Positions 26,201 to 33,701 of a DNA stretch of 63,579 bases are shown piece by piece (position 1 is the stretch's first letter; every line of letters begins with the position of its first letter). The position numbers were made by a program, and so were the translations under genes. The notes beneath the pieces are model-generated. The model ran no database searches and was not told where the DNA came from. It saw nothing but the letters and a program-made list of their open reading frames with translations. The stretch is from DAOUFU01 sp034429275 (GTDB lineage Bacteria > Chloroflexota > Anaerolineae > Aggregatilineales > Aggregatilineaceae): contig DAOUFU010000160.1 in NCBI GenBank assembly GCA_034429275.1, positions 1 through 63,579 of the forward strand. Reading direction: 5' to 3'.

Positions 26201-29200
26201 CTCCAACGTGGTGTGCAGCATCAGCGGCCCAAGCAACCCGCGAGCCTATGTCCCTGCCACGTGGAGCGGTTCGATCAACTCCCTGTTGAGCGGGCTGACC
26301 TCAAGCTGGCTGATCGATAATGCCCCTGCCGGTTCCGGCTCGTCGCTGACTACCTTCTTCAGCGATACCAATCAGCACACACTCACCCTGCAGGTGTTCG
26401 ATGGCACCACCATGGTCTGCCAGGCCACCAAAAACGTCCGCGCGAGCCAGGATGATCTCTCGTGCAGCATTGGCGGCCCGAACAGCCTGCTGCTGCTGCA
26501 AGACGGTCAGTTCACGGCCAACGTGAACAACCTGCGTGGGCGCACGGCCACCTACGACTGGCAGATCAACGGCCAGTCTGTCGGCACGTCTTCTCCGGTC
26601 ACCGTGTCCTTCAACCAGTCCGGCGCGCAGACTCTGACCCTGATCGTCACGCCATCGACCGGCCTGCCCTGCACGGCGACTCGCACCGTCCAGGTTGCCC
26701 AGAACGCGCTCGAATGTGCCATCAACGGCAACTTCTCGCCGTTCGCCGGGCAGCAAGTTTCCTACAGTGCCAGCGTGCAAGGCCTGGGCGACCAGACCGC
26801 CACCTACCAGTGGACGCTGAACGGCCAGGTGATCGGCACGACCGCGACGCTGAACCATGTGTTCAATGCAGAAGGCAGCGCCAATCTCGTGCTCACCGTC
26901 AAGGGATCGCGCGAGGGAGTGGAATGCTCGGTCACCGGGGCGATCACCGTCCAGGCCGGGCAGTCGATCAACGCAACGGCCACCCCCAACGAAGGCAGCG
27001 CCCCCCAACTAGTGACCTTCACGGCACAGACCAACGGGATCGACCGCAGCACGCTCACCTGGTACTACCCTGATGGGTCGTTCCAGCGCGCCGAAACCGG
27101 CACCTTCTTCTTCACCCAGGAAGGCACTTACACCGTGCGCGTGACCGGTACGGGCGTCATCGGCGAGCAGGAAGCCTCGGTCGTGGTGGTCATCTCCAGC
27201 CAGGTGGGCATCCGCGCCGCCTTCACGCCCAATCCCTGGGGTGCGGTCGCACCTTACGAGATCTGCTTCACCGACCGCAGCGTCAGCGAATTCAGCGATC
27301 TGAACAGCTGGACGTGGGACTTCGGTGACGGCGCAGGCACCAGCACTGAGCAGAATCCGTGCTACACCTACACCAACACGGGCAGCTACACCGTCACCCT
27401 GCGTGTGACGAACACCGCCGGGTTGCAGGCCAGCGCATCGAACATTGTGCGCCTCTTCTCCATCTCGGAAGGTCGCTCGTCGTTTGGGGTCGAACTCAAG
27501 CCGGGCCGTGAAGTCTGCTTCACCAGCTTCCTGGGCGAAGGATTGACGGTTGACCACTGGGAATTCGGCAACGGTCAGTCCAGCACCGAGCCGAATCCAT
27601 GCGTAATCTATGAGGATGATGGCGACTACACGGTGACCCTGTTCTACCAGGGGATAGATGTCCCCGGCAGCATCAGCCGCACGATCAAAGTGACGACCGT
27701 GACCTCGTCCGAACTGCCGCAGCTCACCGTGACGGCAGAATGTGTCGAGCCGGGCCTGGCCCGCTTCACCATCACCAACACCGGCGGGGCGATGAGCAAC
27801 CCGGATTCCTACGTGGTCCTCGATTCTCAGGGCAACACCCTCGACAGCGGCAATATCCTGCTGAACAAGGGCGAAAGCCTGGCGGTCACGGTACAGGGCG
27901 AAGGCAGCCTGACTCTGGCGACCACCGACAGCCAGCTAAGCGTCAGCACCGAGTGTGCCGAGCCGCCCAGCCTTTCGGTGATCGGCCAGTGCTCGGAAGA
28001 CGGCAGCCTGGTCGTCTTCACCCTCACTAACGCGGGCGGACCGATGCCGGCAGGCGTGAGCTATACCATCACCGGGCCGGATGGCGAGGTCGCCGCTGGC
28101 ACGACCAGCGCCCTCGACGCCGGGGCAAGCCAGGACTTCAGCGTGCCCGCCGTACCCGAAGGCCAGACTCTCACCTTCTCCGCCGATAGCCTGTCTCAAC
28201 CGGTCACGGTAGAAGGCTGCGCCATGCCGCAAGAAGCCAGCCTGCGCGTCACCAAAGCGGTCAACGGGCAGATCACGGGTGTTTACGCCTTCGAAATCTG
28301 CGTCAAAGGCCCGTCGCTGGATGAATGTGTGATGCTCAGCAGCGGCCAGACCGCCAGCTTCGACAGGCTCCAACCCGGCGTGTATACCATCAGCGAACCG
28401 AATGCTGGAGCAGAATGGAACGTGGAAGGTACGGGGGATGTAGAGGTAGTTGCGGGCGCGCAAGCATCCGTCACCGTCACCAATACGCCCACCGAATGCC
28501 AGATCACGATGGTCGATGCCAGCGGCAGACCGATCACCATCGCAAATCCTGCGCTGTGCGTGCCGGTAACCCCGGTGCAAACGCCCGCGCCCCTGGTGAT
28601 CGCGCCGCCCGCGATTGGCCCGGTCTGTCCCGACTGGTTCGTCTACCACACCCTGCAAACGGGCAACGTAGAAGTCTTCCGTCTGGGCGAGCTGCCGGAT
28701 AATCCCGGCGCGGACGATAACCTGACCAAGGGCGAGAACGCCGACCCACGCCTGGCTTACGACCAGGAACCCAGCCGGTCGCCCGACTCCGCCTGGATCG
28801 TCTTCGCCAGCAACCGTACCGGTGGTTGGGAACTCTGGCGCGGCACGACAGATGGAGAACAGCAAGAACAGCTCACCTTCCAGCCCGACTCGATTGAGTG
28901 GGATCCGGCCTGGTCGCCGCGCGGTGATCTCATCGTCTACGACTCGTCGCGCGATGGCAACTGGAACCTGTACCTGCTCGATCTCGCTACCGGCCAGGAA
29001 CGTCAGCTCACCAGCCATGAGGCAGCGGACATCAACGGTTTCTGGCACCCGAACGGCACTACGATCGTGTTCCAGTCCAACCGCGATGGTCTGTGGCAGC
29101 TCTATACCATCGACATTGTCACCGGCCAGGAACAGCGCCTGAGCGATGGCTCCGGCGACGACTTCAACGCCCAGTACAGCTCCGATGGGTCACAGATCAC

Positions 29201-29678
29201 CTTCCTCTCGTTCCGCGATGGCACGCCTAACCGCGTCCTGTACGTGATGAACGCCGACGGGTCCAACGTGCGGGCGATCTCCGACCCGGCGGGCGATGTG
29301 TCGAGCATGGCCTTCTCCGGGGATGACGAGCTGATCGCCTACACCTCGAACCTGGCCGATGCAAACGGCTCCACCGACCGGGACATCTACGTCTACGAGT
29401 TCGCAACAGGGGCGACTCGCCTGCTGACCGACAATGCCATCGACGACTACGCGCCGACCTGGCGCTGCGAGAGCCACGCGGTGATCTTCACTTCGGCGAT
29501 TACCGGCGATGCCAATGTCTTCGAGGCACCGGCAGAACCGCTCGACGCCGCCCCGATCGATGTGCTGAACGAGGCTGCACAGCTCACCTTCGATGTGGAG
29601 GACGACTACGATCCGCAAAGCTCGCCGGCTGAAGAAAATGCGAGCCAGCAGAACACCGTCACCGCACCGTCACGCTAG
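23208..29678 (+). CDS. giant secreted PKD-repeat protein with TolB-like propeller
   Basis: The 2156-residue product has an N-terminal hydrophobic segment (residues about 8-26) acting as signal or anchor. Two Ca-binding thrombospondin-3-like repeats follow (D-N-D-G-D-G-V-V-N and D-S-D-G-V-P-D-D). Then come six PKD domains (about 148-660) with W-N-F-G-D-G-type motifs, seven about-85-residue Ig-like repeats (about 663-1250) that each begin with a C-S-I-x-G-like motif and carry a second Cys, and three more PKD-like domains (to about 1498). Next are two short beta domains (1505-1673), an SpaA/DUF5979-like domain (1675-1765), and a TolB/WD40-like propeller (about 1805-2092) with S-P-D-S-A-W-I-V-F-A-S-N-R repeats. 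No LPXTG tail is seen. AAGGAG precedes the ATG. It is likely an adhesin or cell-surface stalk with a ligand-binding head. Confidence 0.9.
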   Translation: MRGKGLNKQTLTIAAAAFALLVAAVLAFGEDLGLYGTAGDEDQCANIDGVQSSVPDGMIKDGDNCIPDPNIVAQADNDGDGVVNANDACPDQGDQGYGIDATGCPLPPPPPPDADSDGVPDDTDACPNQGDQGYGLDATGCPTPAPQPMVQAAVNAGFEATIGGDGTVQFTDTSSATGGLTISSWAWNFGDGETDSQQNPSHKYASAGTYTVTLTVTANDGTTSTATGQVTITESQVPTTRCAFSIVLVNDTVPLTVNFVNESSNVTSYSWNFGDGSPASAEVNPSHVYQAVGTYDIVLTCTSPVGTLTANGQVSATQSQAQTPLVAQFTATPATGPAPLSVQFTNTSQGNPVSWSWNFGDGTTSTDQNPVHTFSAVGVYTITLTVTNQAGQTATATGTIEVVAQPVAPVPDFTASPRSGNAPLTVTVADATVGTVTSWSWTFGDGVGTATGPGPHTYTYQSVGTYTITLTVNGPNGGGTATKQIVVIPAGAVVDAQFTYQVTGAVTGGYQVCFTDASVGPVASRSWAFGDSANGTSTETNPCYVYAAQGNYPVTLSVTGTGGETSTASKLVAVFVGLDAPKAAFTVNSTSLEVGQQVITTNQSTGVISSFAWDFGDGTTSTEQNPTHTYAQAGTFTISLRVTGPGGTSEAATTQVTVGLPTVSCQISGSTTVNYFDTRTFTANVTGLGGRAATMEWTFNGQTTTGQSFSQQFTQAGSFPLSLNVVFEGQVLCSASTTITVREDSLECSFGGDTTPRLDQRVTYNGSISGLNGRTIASQGWTLAGSSVGSGSSWTNTWNSPGPFDLTYSVTLSDGATCEATRTITVSDSTLECSISGSTTVNPFETRTYQLSIGGSTTGVTYNWTVNGQPAGTTRNISYTFGEGGITYTFTAEILKDGQVACSASRTVTTRSQDALTCSIGGAKDMLLGEVSNLTGNVSNLYSRTATYEWKVGDTVIGSDQNMGSYTWSASGSYLVTFTVTPSSGSPCVSTRTIKVLDSNVVCSISGPSNPRAYVPATWSGSINSLLSGLTSSWLIDNAPAGSGSSLTTFFSDTNQHTLTLQVFDGTTMVCQATKNVRASQDDLSCSIGGPNSLLLLQDGQFTANVNNLRGRTATYDWQINGQSVGTSSPVTVSFNQSGAQTLTLIVTPSTGLPCTATRTVQVAQNALECAINGNFSPFAGQQVSYSASVQGLGDQTATYQWTLNGQVIGTTATLNHVFNAEGSANLVLTVKGSREGVECSVTGAITVQAGQSINATATPNEGSAPQLVTFTAQTNGIDRSTLTWYYPDGSFQRAETGTFFFTQEGTYTVRVTGTGVIGEQEASVVVVISSQVGIRAAFTPNPWGAVAPYEICFTDRSVSEFSDLNSWTWDFGDGAGTSTEQNPCYTYTNTGSYTVTLRVTNTAGLQASASNIVRLFSISEGRSSFGVELKPGREVCFTSFLGEGLTVDHWEFGNGQSSTEPNPCVIYEDDGDYTVTLFYQGIDVPGSISRTIKVTTVTSSELPQLTVTAECVEPGLARFTITNTGGAMSNPDSYVVLDSQGNTLDSGNILLNKGESLAVTVQGEGSLTLATTDSQLSVSTECAEPPSLSVIGQCSEDGSLVVFTLTNAGGPMPAGVSYTITGPDGEVAAGTTSALDAGASQDFSVPAVPEGQTLTFSADSLSQPVTVEGCAMPQEASLRVTKAVNGQITGVYAFEICVKGPSLDECVMLSSGQTASFDRLQPGVYTISEPNAGAEWNVEGTGDVEVVAGAQASVTVTNTPTECQITMVDASGRPITIANPALCVPVTPVQTPAPLVIAPPAIGPVCPDWFVYHTLQTGNVEVFRLGELPDNPGADDNLTKGENADPRLAYDQEPSRSPDSAWIVFASNRTGGWELWRGTTDGEQQEQLTFQPDSIEWDPAWSPRGDLIVYDSSRDGNWNLYLLDLATGQERQLTSHEAADINGFWHPNGTTIVFQSNRDGLWQLYTIDIVTGQEQRLSDGSGDDFNAQYSSDGSQITFLSFRDGTPNRVLYVMNADGSNVRAISDPAGDVSSMAFSGDDELIAYTSNLADANGSTDRDIYVYEFATGATRLLTDNAIDDYAPTWRCESHAVIFTSAITGDANVFEAPAEPLDAAPIDVLNEAAQLTFDVEDDYDPQSSPAEENASQQNTVTAPSR

Positions 29679-29706
29679 CGTGTTCGCAGCACCCGAATAG
29701 CAGTTT

Positions 29707-29750
29707 CCGGGCCGCTTTCCTATATGGAGGGCGGTCCGGTCTGTTTTCTG
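29707..29750 (+). terminator. rho-independent terminator after PKD gene
   Basis: CCGGGCCGC (29707-29715) pairs with GCGGTCCGG (29731-29739), one G-T pair, and is followed by TCTGTTTTCTGTCTTTCC. Confidence 0.75.
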
Positions 29751-29981
29751 TCTTTCCTCTCAAACTGCCCCATTCAGACACCGGACTGATCCCAAATCCG
29801 CGGAGATAAGATACGCCACACAGATTATGGAACAGGGGATCGGTCCGCCCCGGTGAAGAGTCGACAATCACGCTCAGGTTTGGGCTTCGCCGCCCTCAGC
29901 CTGACTGATGGGCTATCGATCTCGCGCCTGAATGCGGTATGATTCCCGCCGACTTGCCGCACACAACGAACCCAGGACCAC

Positions 29982-30938
29982 ATGGAGCGCCCCGTGATCC
30001 GTTACGTCACCTTTGGCATCATCCTCGACGATATCGTATTCCCGCACGGGGAGACCCGAATGGCCGTCTTGGGCGGCGGTGGACCTCAGACCGCCTGGGG
30101 CATGGCGGCAGCCCGTGGCGGCGGCGAGTCGGTGGGATTGGTAGCAGGCGTAGGCGAGGATATGGAAACTGGCGCGCTCGCGCCAATGCAGGCCGCGCGT
30201 GTTAACCTGGACGGCGTGCGCACAACGGCGCATCCCACCCCGCGCGCCTGGCAGCTTCTTGAGCAGGATGGGCGTCGAACCCAGGTCTGGCGCGTGCCGG
30301 AGCGCACCCTCGGCGTGCAGCTGGCGCGCGCGTGGGAAGTGCTGCCGCCCCATTACCAGGAAGCGCGCGCGTTTCATTGGGGCATTCATCCCGGTGAGGA
30401 TGGATCGCTGGATTTTGCGCAATCGCTGCGCGCGCGAGGAAAATTCGTCAGCCTGGAACCCTTCCGCCCGCCGGACCACCCCTTGAACGACACGGCCCTG
30501 GCCGATATTCTTTCCGCCTGCGATCTCTTTTCTCCCAACTGGCACGAAGCCCAGGCCATCACCGGTCACACCGATCGCCGCGCGATCCTGGAGCACCTGC
30601 TGCGCCTGGGCGCGCGTTTTGTGGCCATCCGTCACGGCGCGGATGGGGCGGAAGTGTGGGACCTGGGCACACGGCGCGGCGTGTGGGTTCCGGCAGTGCC
30701 CGTCCGGGTGGTAGATACCGTCGGCGCGGGTAATGCCTTCTGCGGTGCGCTACTCGCCCGCCTGGATGATGGACTTGACGTGGGGGCCTGCCACGCCAGC
30801 GCAGCCGCCTCGTACATGATCGAACAGGTCGGGTTGCCGCCCACACTACCCGATCCGGCAGACTACGCGCACAGGTTGGATGGGGTGCGCGCAGGAATGT
30901 CTATACTCGATCTGGATGAGATCGTGTTCACACCGTGA
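29982..30938 (+). CDS. PfkB-family (MAK32-like) carbohydrate kinase homologue
   Basis: This 318-residue protein has the PfkB fold: an N-terminal sheet beginning V-T-F-G-I-I-L-D-D-I, the G-G-G-G-P-Q-T-A-W motif, and the anion-hole motif near the C terminus. That motif reads D-T-V-G-A-G-N-A-F, with Asn where PfkB kinases have the catalytic Asp of G-A-G-D. The N-terminal G-I-I-L-D-D-I and L-G-G-G-G layout resembles the MAK32 subgroup known mainly from fungi. It is paralogous to the protein at 32754-33668, also GAGN. No ribokinase-type substrate can be assigned. A TATGAT (29938-29943) may be its -10 box. Kinase activity is in doubt because of the Asp-to-Asn change. Confidence 0.82.
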   Translation: MERPVIRYVTFGIILDDIVFPHGETRMAVLGGGGPQTAWGMAAARGGGESVGLVAGVGEDMETGALAPMQAARVNLDGVRTTAHPTPRAWQLLEQDGRRTQVWRVPERTLGVQLARAWEVLPPHYQEARAFHWGIHPGEDGSLDFAQSLRARGKFVSLEPFRPPDHPLNDTALADILSACDLFSPNWHEAQAITGHTDRRAILEHLLRLGARFVAIRHGADGAEVWDLGTRRGVWVPAVPVRVVDTVGAGNAFCGALLARLDDGLDVGACHASAAASYMIEQVGLPPTLPDPADYAHRLDGVRAGMSILDLDEIVFTP

Positions 30939-31010
30939 TCACTCTGGCGGCCCGCCAATGCCCCAGTTGTCCTTCGTCAGATCGTGATCACTTTGGCGGC
31001 CCGCCATTGA
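30936..31010. repeat. 26-base direct repeat covering the dsrE 3' end
   Basis: GTGATCACTCTGGCGGCCCG plus six more bases (30936-30961) is repeated at 30985-31010 with two mismatches. The second copy is the C-terminal coding end of the minus-strand DsrE gene (Q-W-R-A-A-K-V-I-T-I-stop). The first copy would read H-W-R-A-A-R-V-I-T-V on the minus strand, so it looks like a duplicated gene end. It overlaps the last codons of the PfkB gene. Confidence 0.6.
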
Positions 31011-31333
31011 GCCTCGACAATATCGCCCATGCCGCCCACTAACCCCACTTGCACGCTGTCCTTTAACCCATAATGGTTCAGGCAGGTACTGCACACAATC
31101 ACCGCCACGCCCTGCGTCATGAAGGCCCGCAGAATATCGAGCACCGGTGACCCCTCGCACACCAGCCGGACTCCTTCTGCATACAGGCAAATCGCCTCCG
31201 GCAGCTTGCCGTCGTCCAGCAGCATCTGTAGATATTTCACGATCAGCGTATGCCGTAGAGACTGATCGGCATCCCCCATTCCGTCGCGCGTGACCAGAAT
31301 TACCGTGTGAGGCTGGGCCGCAGGTTGAGTCAT
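30977..31333 (-). CDS. DsrE-family protein (YedF C-terminal-like)
   Basis: The 118-residue cytoplasmic protein matches the DsrE/YchN fold: V-I-L-V-T-R-D-G-M-G at the start, G-V-R-L-V-C-E-G-S-P-V-L near the middle, and a C-S-T-C-L-N-H-Y-G-L-K-D motif close to that of the YedF C-terminal half. The C-x-x-C could carry sulfur or bind a cofactor. Unlike full YedF it lacks a TusA-like N-terminal domain. No selD, tusA or other sulfur genes are near. An ATG at 31333 with AGGGG upstream is preferred to the TTG at 31339. It lies on the opposite strand between two plus-strand genes. Confidence 0.78.
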   Translation of the reverse strand: MTQPAAQPHTVILVTRDGMGDADQSLRHTLIVKYLQMLLDDGKLPEAICLYAEGVRLVCEGSPVLDILRAFMTQGVAVIVCSTCLNHYGLKDSVQVGLVGGMGDIVEAQWRAAKVITI

Positions 31334-31577
31334 ATCCAATCCCCTGGTTCTTCAGGTTAACTGGGCCGGGGGCCGCGACACTCTGCCGCGCCCTCTCCCA
31401 AACTGAGTGCGTAATTCTACCGCGCGCACGCAGGTGTTTCGATTTTCCATCCGGGCTAATAGCGACTGAAACAGCCTGACTACACGTAAATAAATGGCAG
31501 GTTTGAGCAGATTGGGCAAAAATAGGGTCAAGAGATTCTCTTTATTCAGAACATACACTTGACAGGATAGGGTGTTT

Positions 31578-32744
31578 ATGACAACGCACCGTTCACCGAT
31601 GCACCAACAACTGGATACGCTGCCCGATTTGCTGCGCAGCATTGCCAAACCCTTCGACGAATCCGCCCGCGCTACTTTCGATTTTGAGCTTTGTACCTCA
31701 GTCAAACGTATCTTCCTGGTCGGCTGCGGCGATAGTTATCATGCACCGGTCGGGGCCGAACTAGCGTTTCATCAATTGGCCGGGGTACCCACCCAGGCCA
31801 TCAGCGCGCTCACCTTCAGCCGCTACGTGGCAAGCTTTCTGCCGGAGACCGGCCCCAAAACCAACCTGGTGATCGCCGTCTCGGTATCCGGCGTGGTCAG
31901 CCGCACCATCGAGGCGCTGCGTCTGGCGCGCCAGGCGGGCGCGGTGGGCGTCGCGCTGACCGGCGCGGCAAATGCTCCGCTGGCTCAGTCGGCAGAAAAA
32001 GTCTTTCAAACCACCGTCCCCCCGCTGCCCGACGAGATGCGCGGCATGGTTGTGCCCGGCGTGCGTTCTTATCTCGCCTCTCAGGTGGCGCTGTATAGTG
32101 CCGCCATTCGCATCGGCGAAGTGCGCGGACACCTGACCACCAACCGCGCCGATGCCCTCCGCTCTGAGCTGATCGAACTGGCGGACGTACTCGATGCCAC
32201 CCTGCATGTTTGCGAGCCTGTCGCCCACGACATCATCGCCGCCTGGACCGACATTCCCGAATGGGTGTACGTGGGTGCTGGGCCGCAGTACGGCGTAGCG
32301 ATGTTTAGCGCCGCCAAAATGCTCGAAGCCAGCGGTGATCCAGCTATGGCCCAGGAAACCGAAGAATGGGCGCATTTACAGTACTTCAGCGCCCGCCCGG
32401 ATACGCCCACCGTTTTCATCAGCGCGGGTGATCGCGATGCGGACCGCATGGCCGAAGTCGCACGCGCGGCTCAGGTCATTGGCCGGCGCGTCCTGGTCGT
32501 TGTGCCGGAGTCCGACACCGTCATCAGCGCCCATGCTGCGCAGCGCCTGCCGGTAGTCGGCAGCGTGCGCGAGTGCTTCGCCCCCCTGGTTTACAGCCTC
32601 CCAGGCGAGCTGCTGGCTGCCGAACGGGCTGCCGCCATCGGCGCGGTCTATTTCCGCGGCTTTGGGGGTGGGCGCACGGTGGATTGGGCCGATGGGTCCA
32701 GCCGCATCCGCGACAGTCACATGATCGATGCACTTCAGCGCTGA
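31578..32744 (+). CDS. double SIS-domain sugar isomerase/deglycase-like protein
   Basis: The 388-residue protein has two SIS domains (about 40-185 and 210-375). Domain 1 has the phosphosugar-binding G-C-G-D-S-Y and V-S-V-S-G-V-V-S loops; domain 2 has V-G-A-G-P-Q-Y-G and a Q-E-T-E-E-W-A-H segment of the type that carries the catalytic Glu in GlmS- and FrlB-like enzymes. There is no glutaminase domain, so it is not GlmS itself. It ends nine bases before the second PfkB gene, a pairing like FrlB (fructoselysine-6-phosphate deglycase) with its PfkB kinase FrlD. Substrate is not proved. GGATAGGG precedes the ATG at 31578. Confidence 0.82.
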   Translation: MTTHRSPMHQQLDTLPDLLRSIAKPFDESARATFDFELCTSVKRIFLVGCGDSYHAPVGAELAFHQLAGVPTQAISALTFSRYVASFLPETGPKTNLVIAVSVSGVVSRTIEALRLARQAGAVGVALTGAANAPLAQSAEKVFQTTVPPLPDEMRGMVVPGVRSYLASQVALYSAAIRIGEVRGHLTTNRADALRSELIELADVLDATLHVCEPVAHDIIAAWTDIPEWVYVGAGPQYGVAMFSAAKMLEASGDPAMAQETEEWAHLQYFSARPDTPTVFISAGDRDADRMAEVARAAQVIGRRVLVVVPESDTVISAHAAQRLPVVGSVRECFAPLVYSLPGELLAAERAAAIGAVYFRGFGGGRTVDWADGSSRIRDSHMIDALQR

Positions 32745-32753
32745 GGCCCGCCC

Positions 32754-33668
32754 ATGACCGACTCGTTTCAGCCCGCGTATATCTGCGTGGGCGGCATCAT
32801 CATTGACGACATCGTATATCCCACCGGGCAAACGCGGATGGGGGTGCTTGGCGGCGGTGGAGTCCATGGCGCTGCCGGCATATGGCTGTGGGATGAGCGG
32901 CCAGGGCTGGTGGCCGCCCTGGGTACAGACCTGCCCGAAGCAGCCTTGCGACGGCTCCAGCGCGACTTCGACCTGCAAGGGCTGATCCAACTCGACCTGC
33001 CGCAGGCGCGCGCCTGGCAAATCTTTGAGTGGGATGGGCGGCGTACCGAGATTTTCCGCGTGGCCGAGTGTGATCCATTCGCGCAAGGCTCCACTCTGAT
33101 CACCGTCCCCGCAGCCTATTACAGCGCGCGAGGATTGCATGTGCTGTGCGATACCCCGCTGCTGCCCAACTGGCGCAGGCTGTACCCCGACGCCGTGCTG
33201 TTGTGGGAACCCCTGCCACAGGCGATGACCGCAGAAGGTGCGCACGAGATGCGCGCCGCTCTGCGTCACTGCGACATCGTCTCGCCCAACTGGCTCGAAG
33301 CCCAACAGGTCTATGGCCAGCAAGACCCGGAAGCCCTGGTGCGCGCCATGTTAGCGGACGGTGCGCCGGTAGCCGTGCTGCGCATGGGCGAAGCCGGGTC
33401 AATGATCGGCCAGTACGGCCATGCGGACCTGGTGAAGGTCCCGCCGGTGCCGGTCCAAACCGTGATCGACCAGACCGGCGCGGGGAATACCTACTGCGGC
33501 GGATTCCTGGTGGGGTGGGAACGCACACGCGACCGGCGCACAGCGGGAGCATATGGGGCGGTAGCAGCGTCGTTCGCGTTGGAAAACACCGGCGTGGCCG
33601 ATCCACCACCCGGCTGGCAGGCATTGCGAGATCAGCGGTACCAGTGGATAATCGAGCACCTTTCGTGA
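32754..33668 (+). CDS. PfkB-family (MAK32-like) carbohydrate kinase homologue
   Basis: This 304-residue protein is a paralogue of the one at 29982-30938 (C-V-G-G-I-I-I-D-D-I and L-G-G-G-G-V-H-G-A-A). The phosphate/anion-hole motif reads D-Q-T-G-A-G-N-T-Y with Asn in place of the usual catalytic Asp. It starts nine bases after the SIS gene stop, so the two are co-translated. The sugar-binding lid and the S-P-N-W-L-E-A segment (the usual N-x-x-E region) are present. The expected role would be ATP-dependent phosphorylation of the SIS substrate, but the Asn change makes this uncertain; ligand sensing is another option. Confidence 0.83.
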   Translation: MTDSFQPAYICVGGIIIDDIVYPTGQTRMGVLGGGGVHGAAGIWLWDERPGLVAALGTDLPEAALRRLQRDFDLQGLIQLDLPQARAWQIFEWDGRRTEIFRVAECDPFAQGSTLITVPAAYYSARGLHVLCDTPLLPNWRRLYPDAVLLWEPLPQAMTAEGAHEMRAALRHCDIVSPNWLEAQQVYGQQDPEALVRAMLADGAPVAVLRMGEAGSMIGQYGHADLVKVPPVPVQTVIDQTGAGNTYCGGFLVGWERTRDRRTAGAYGAVAASFALENTGVADPPPGWQALRDQRYQWIIEHLS

Positions 33669-33701
33669 GCCATGTGGTGATAGAACGGACGAACTGGTTC
33701 C

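Noticed and set aside
23895..29400. Repetitive DNA in the PKD gene as a CRISPR or satellite array
   Set aside because: The repeats are protein-domain repeats of about 240-260 bases with diverged DNA, not short identical direct repeats with spacers.
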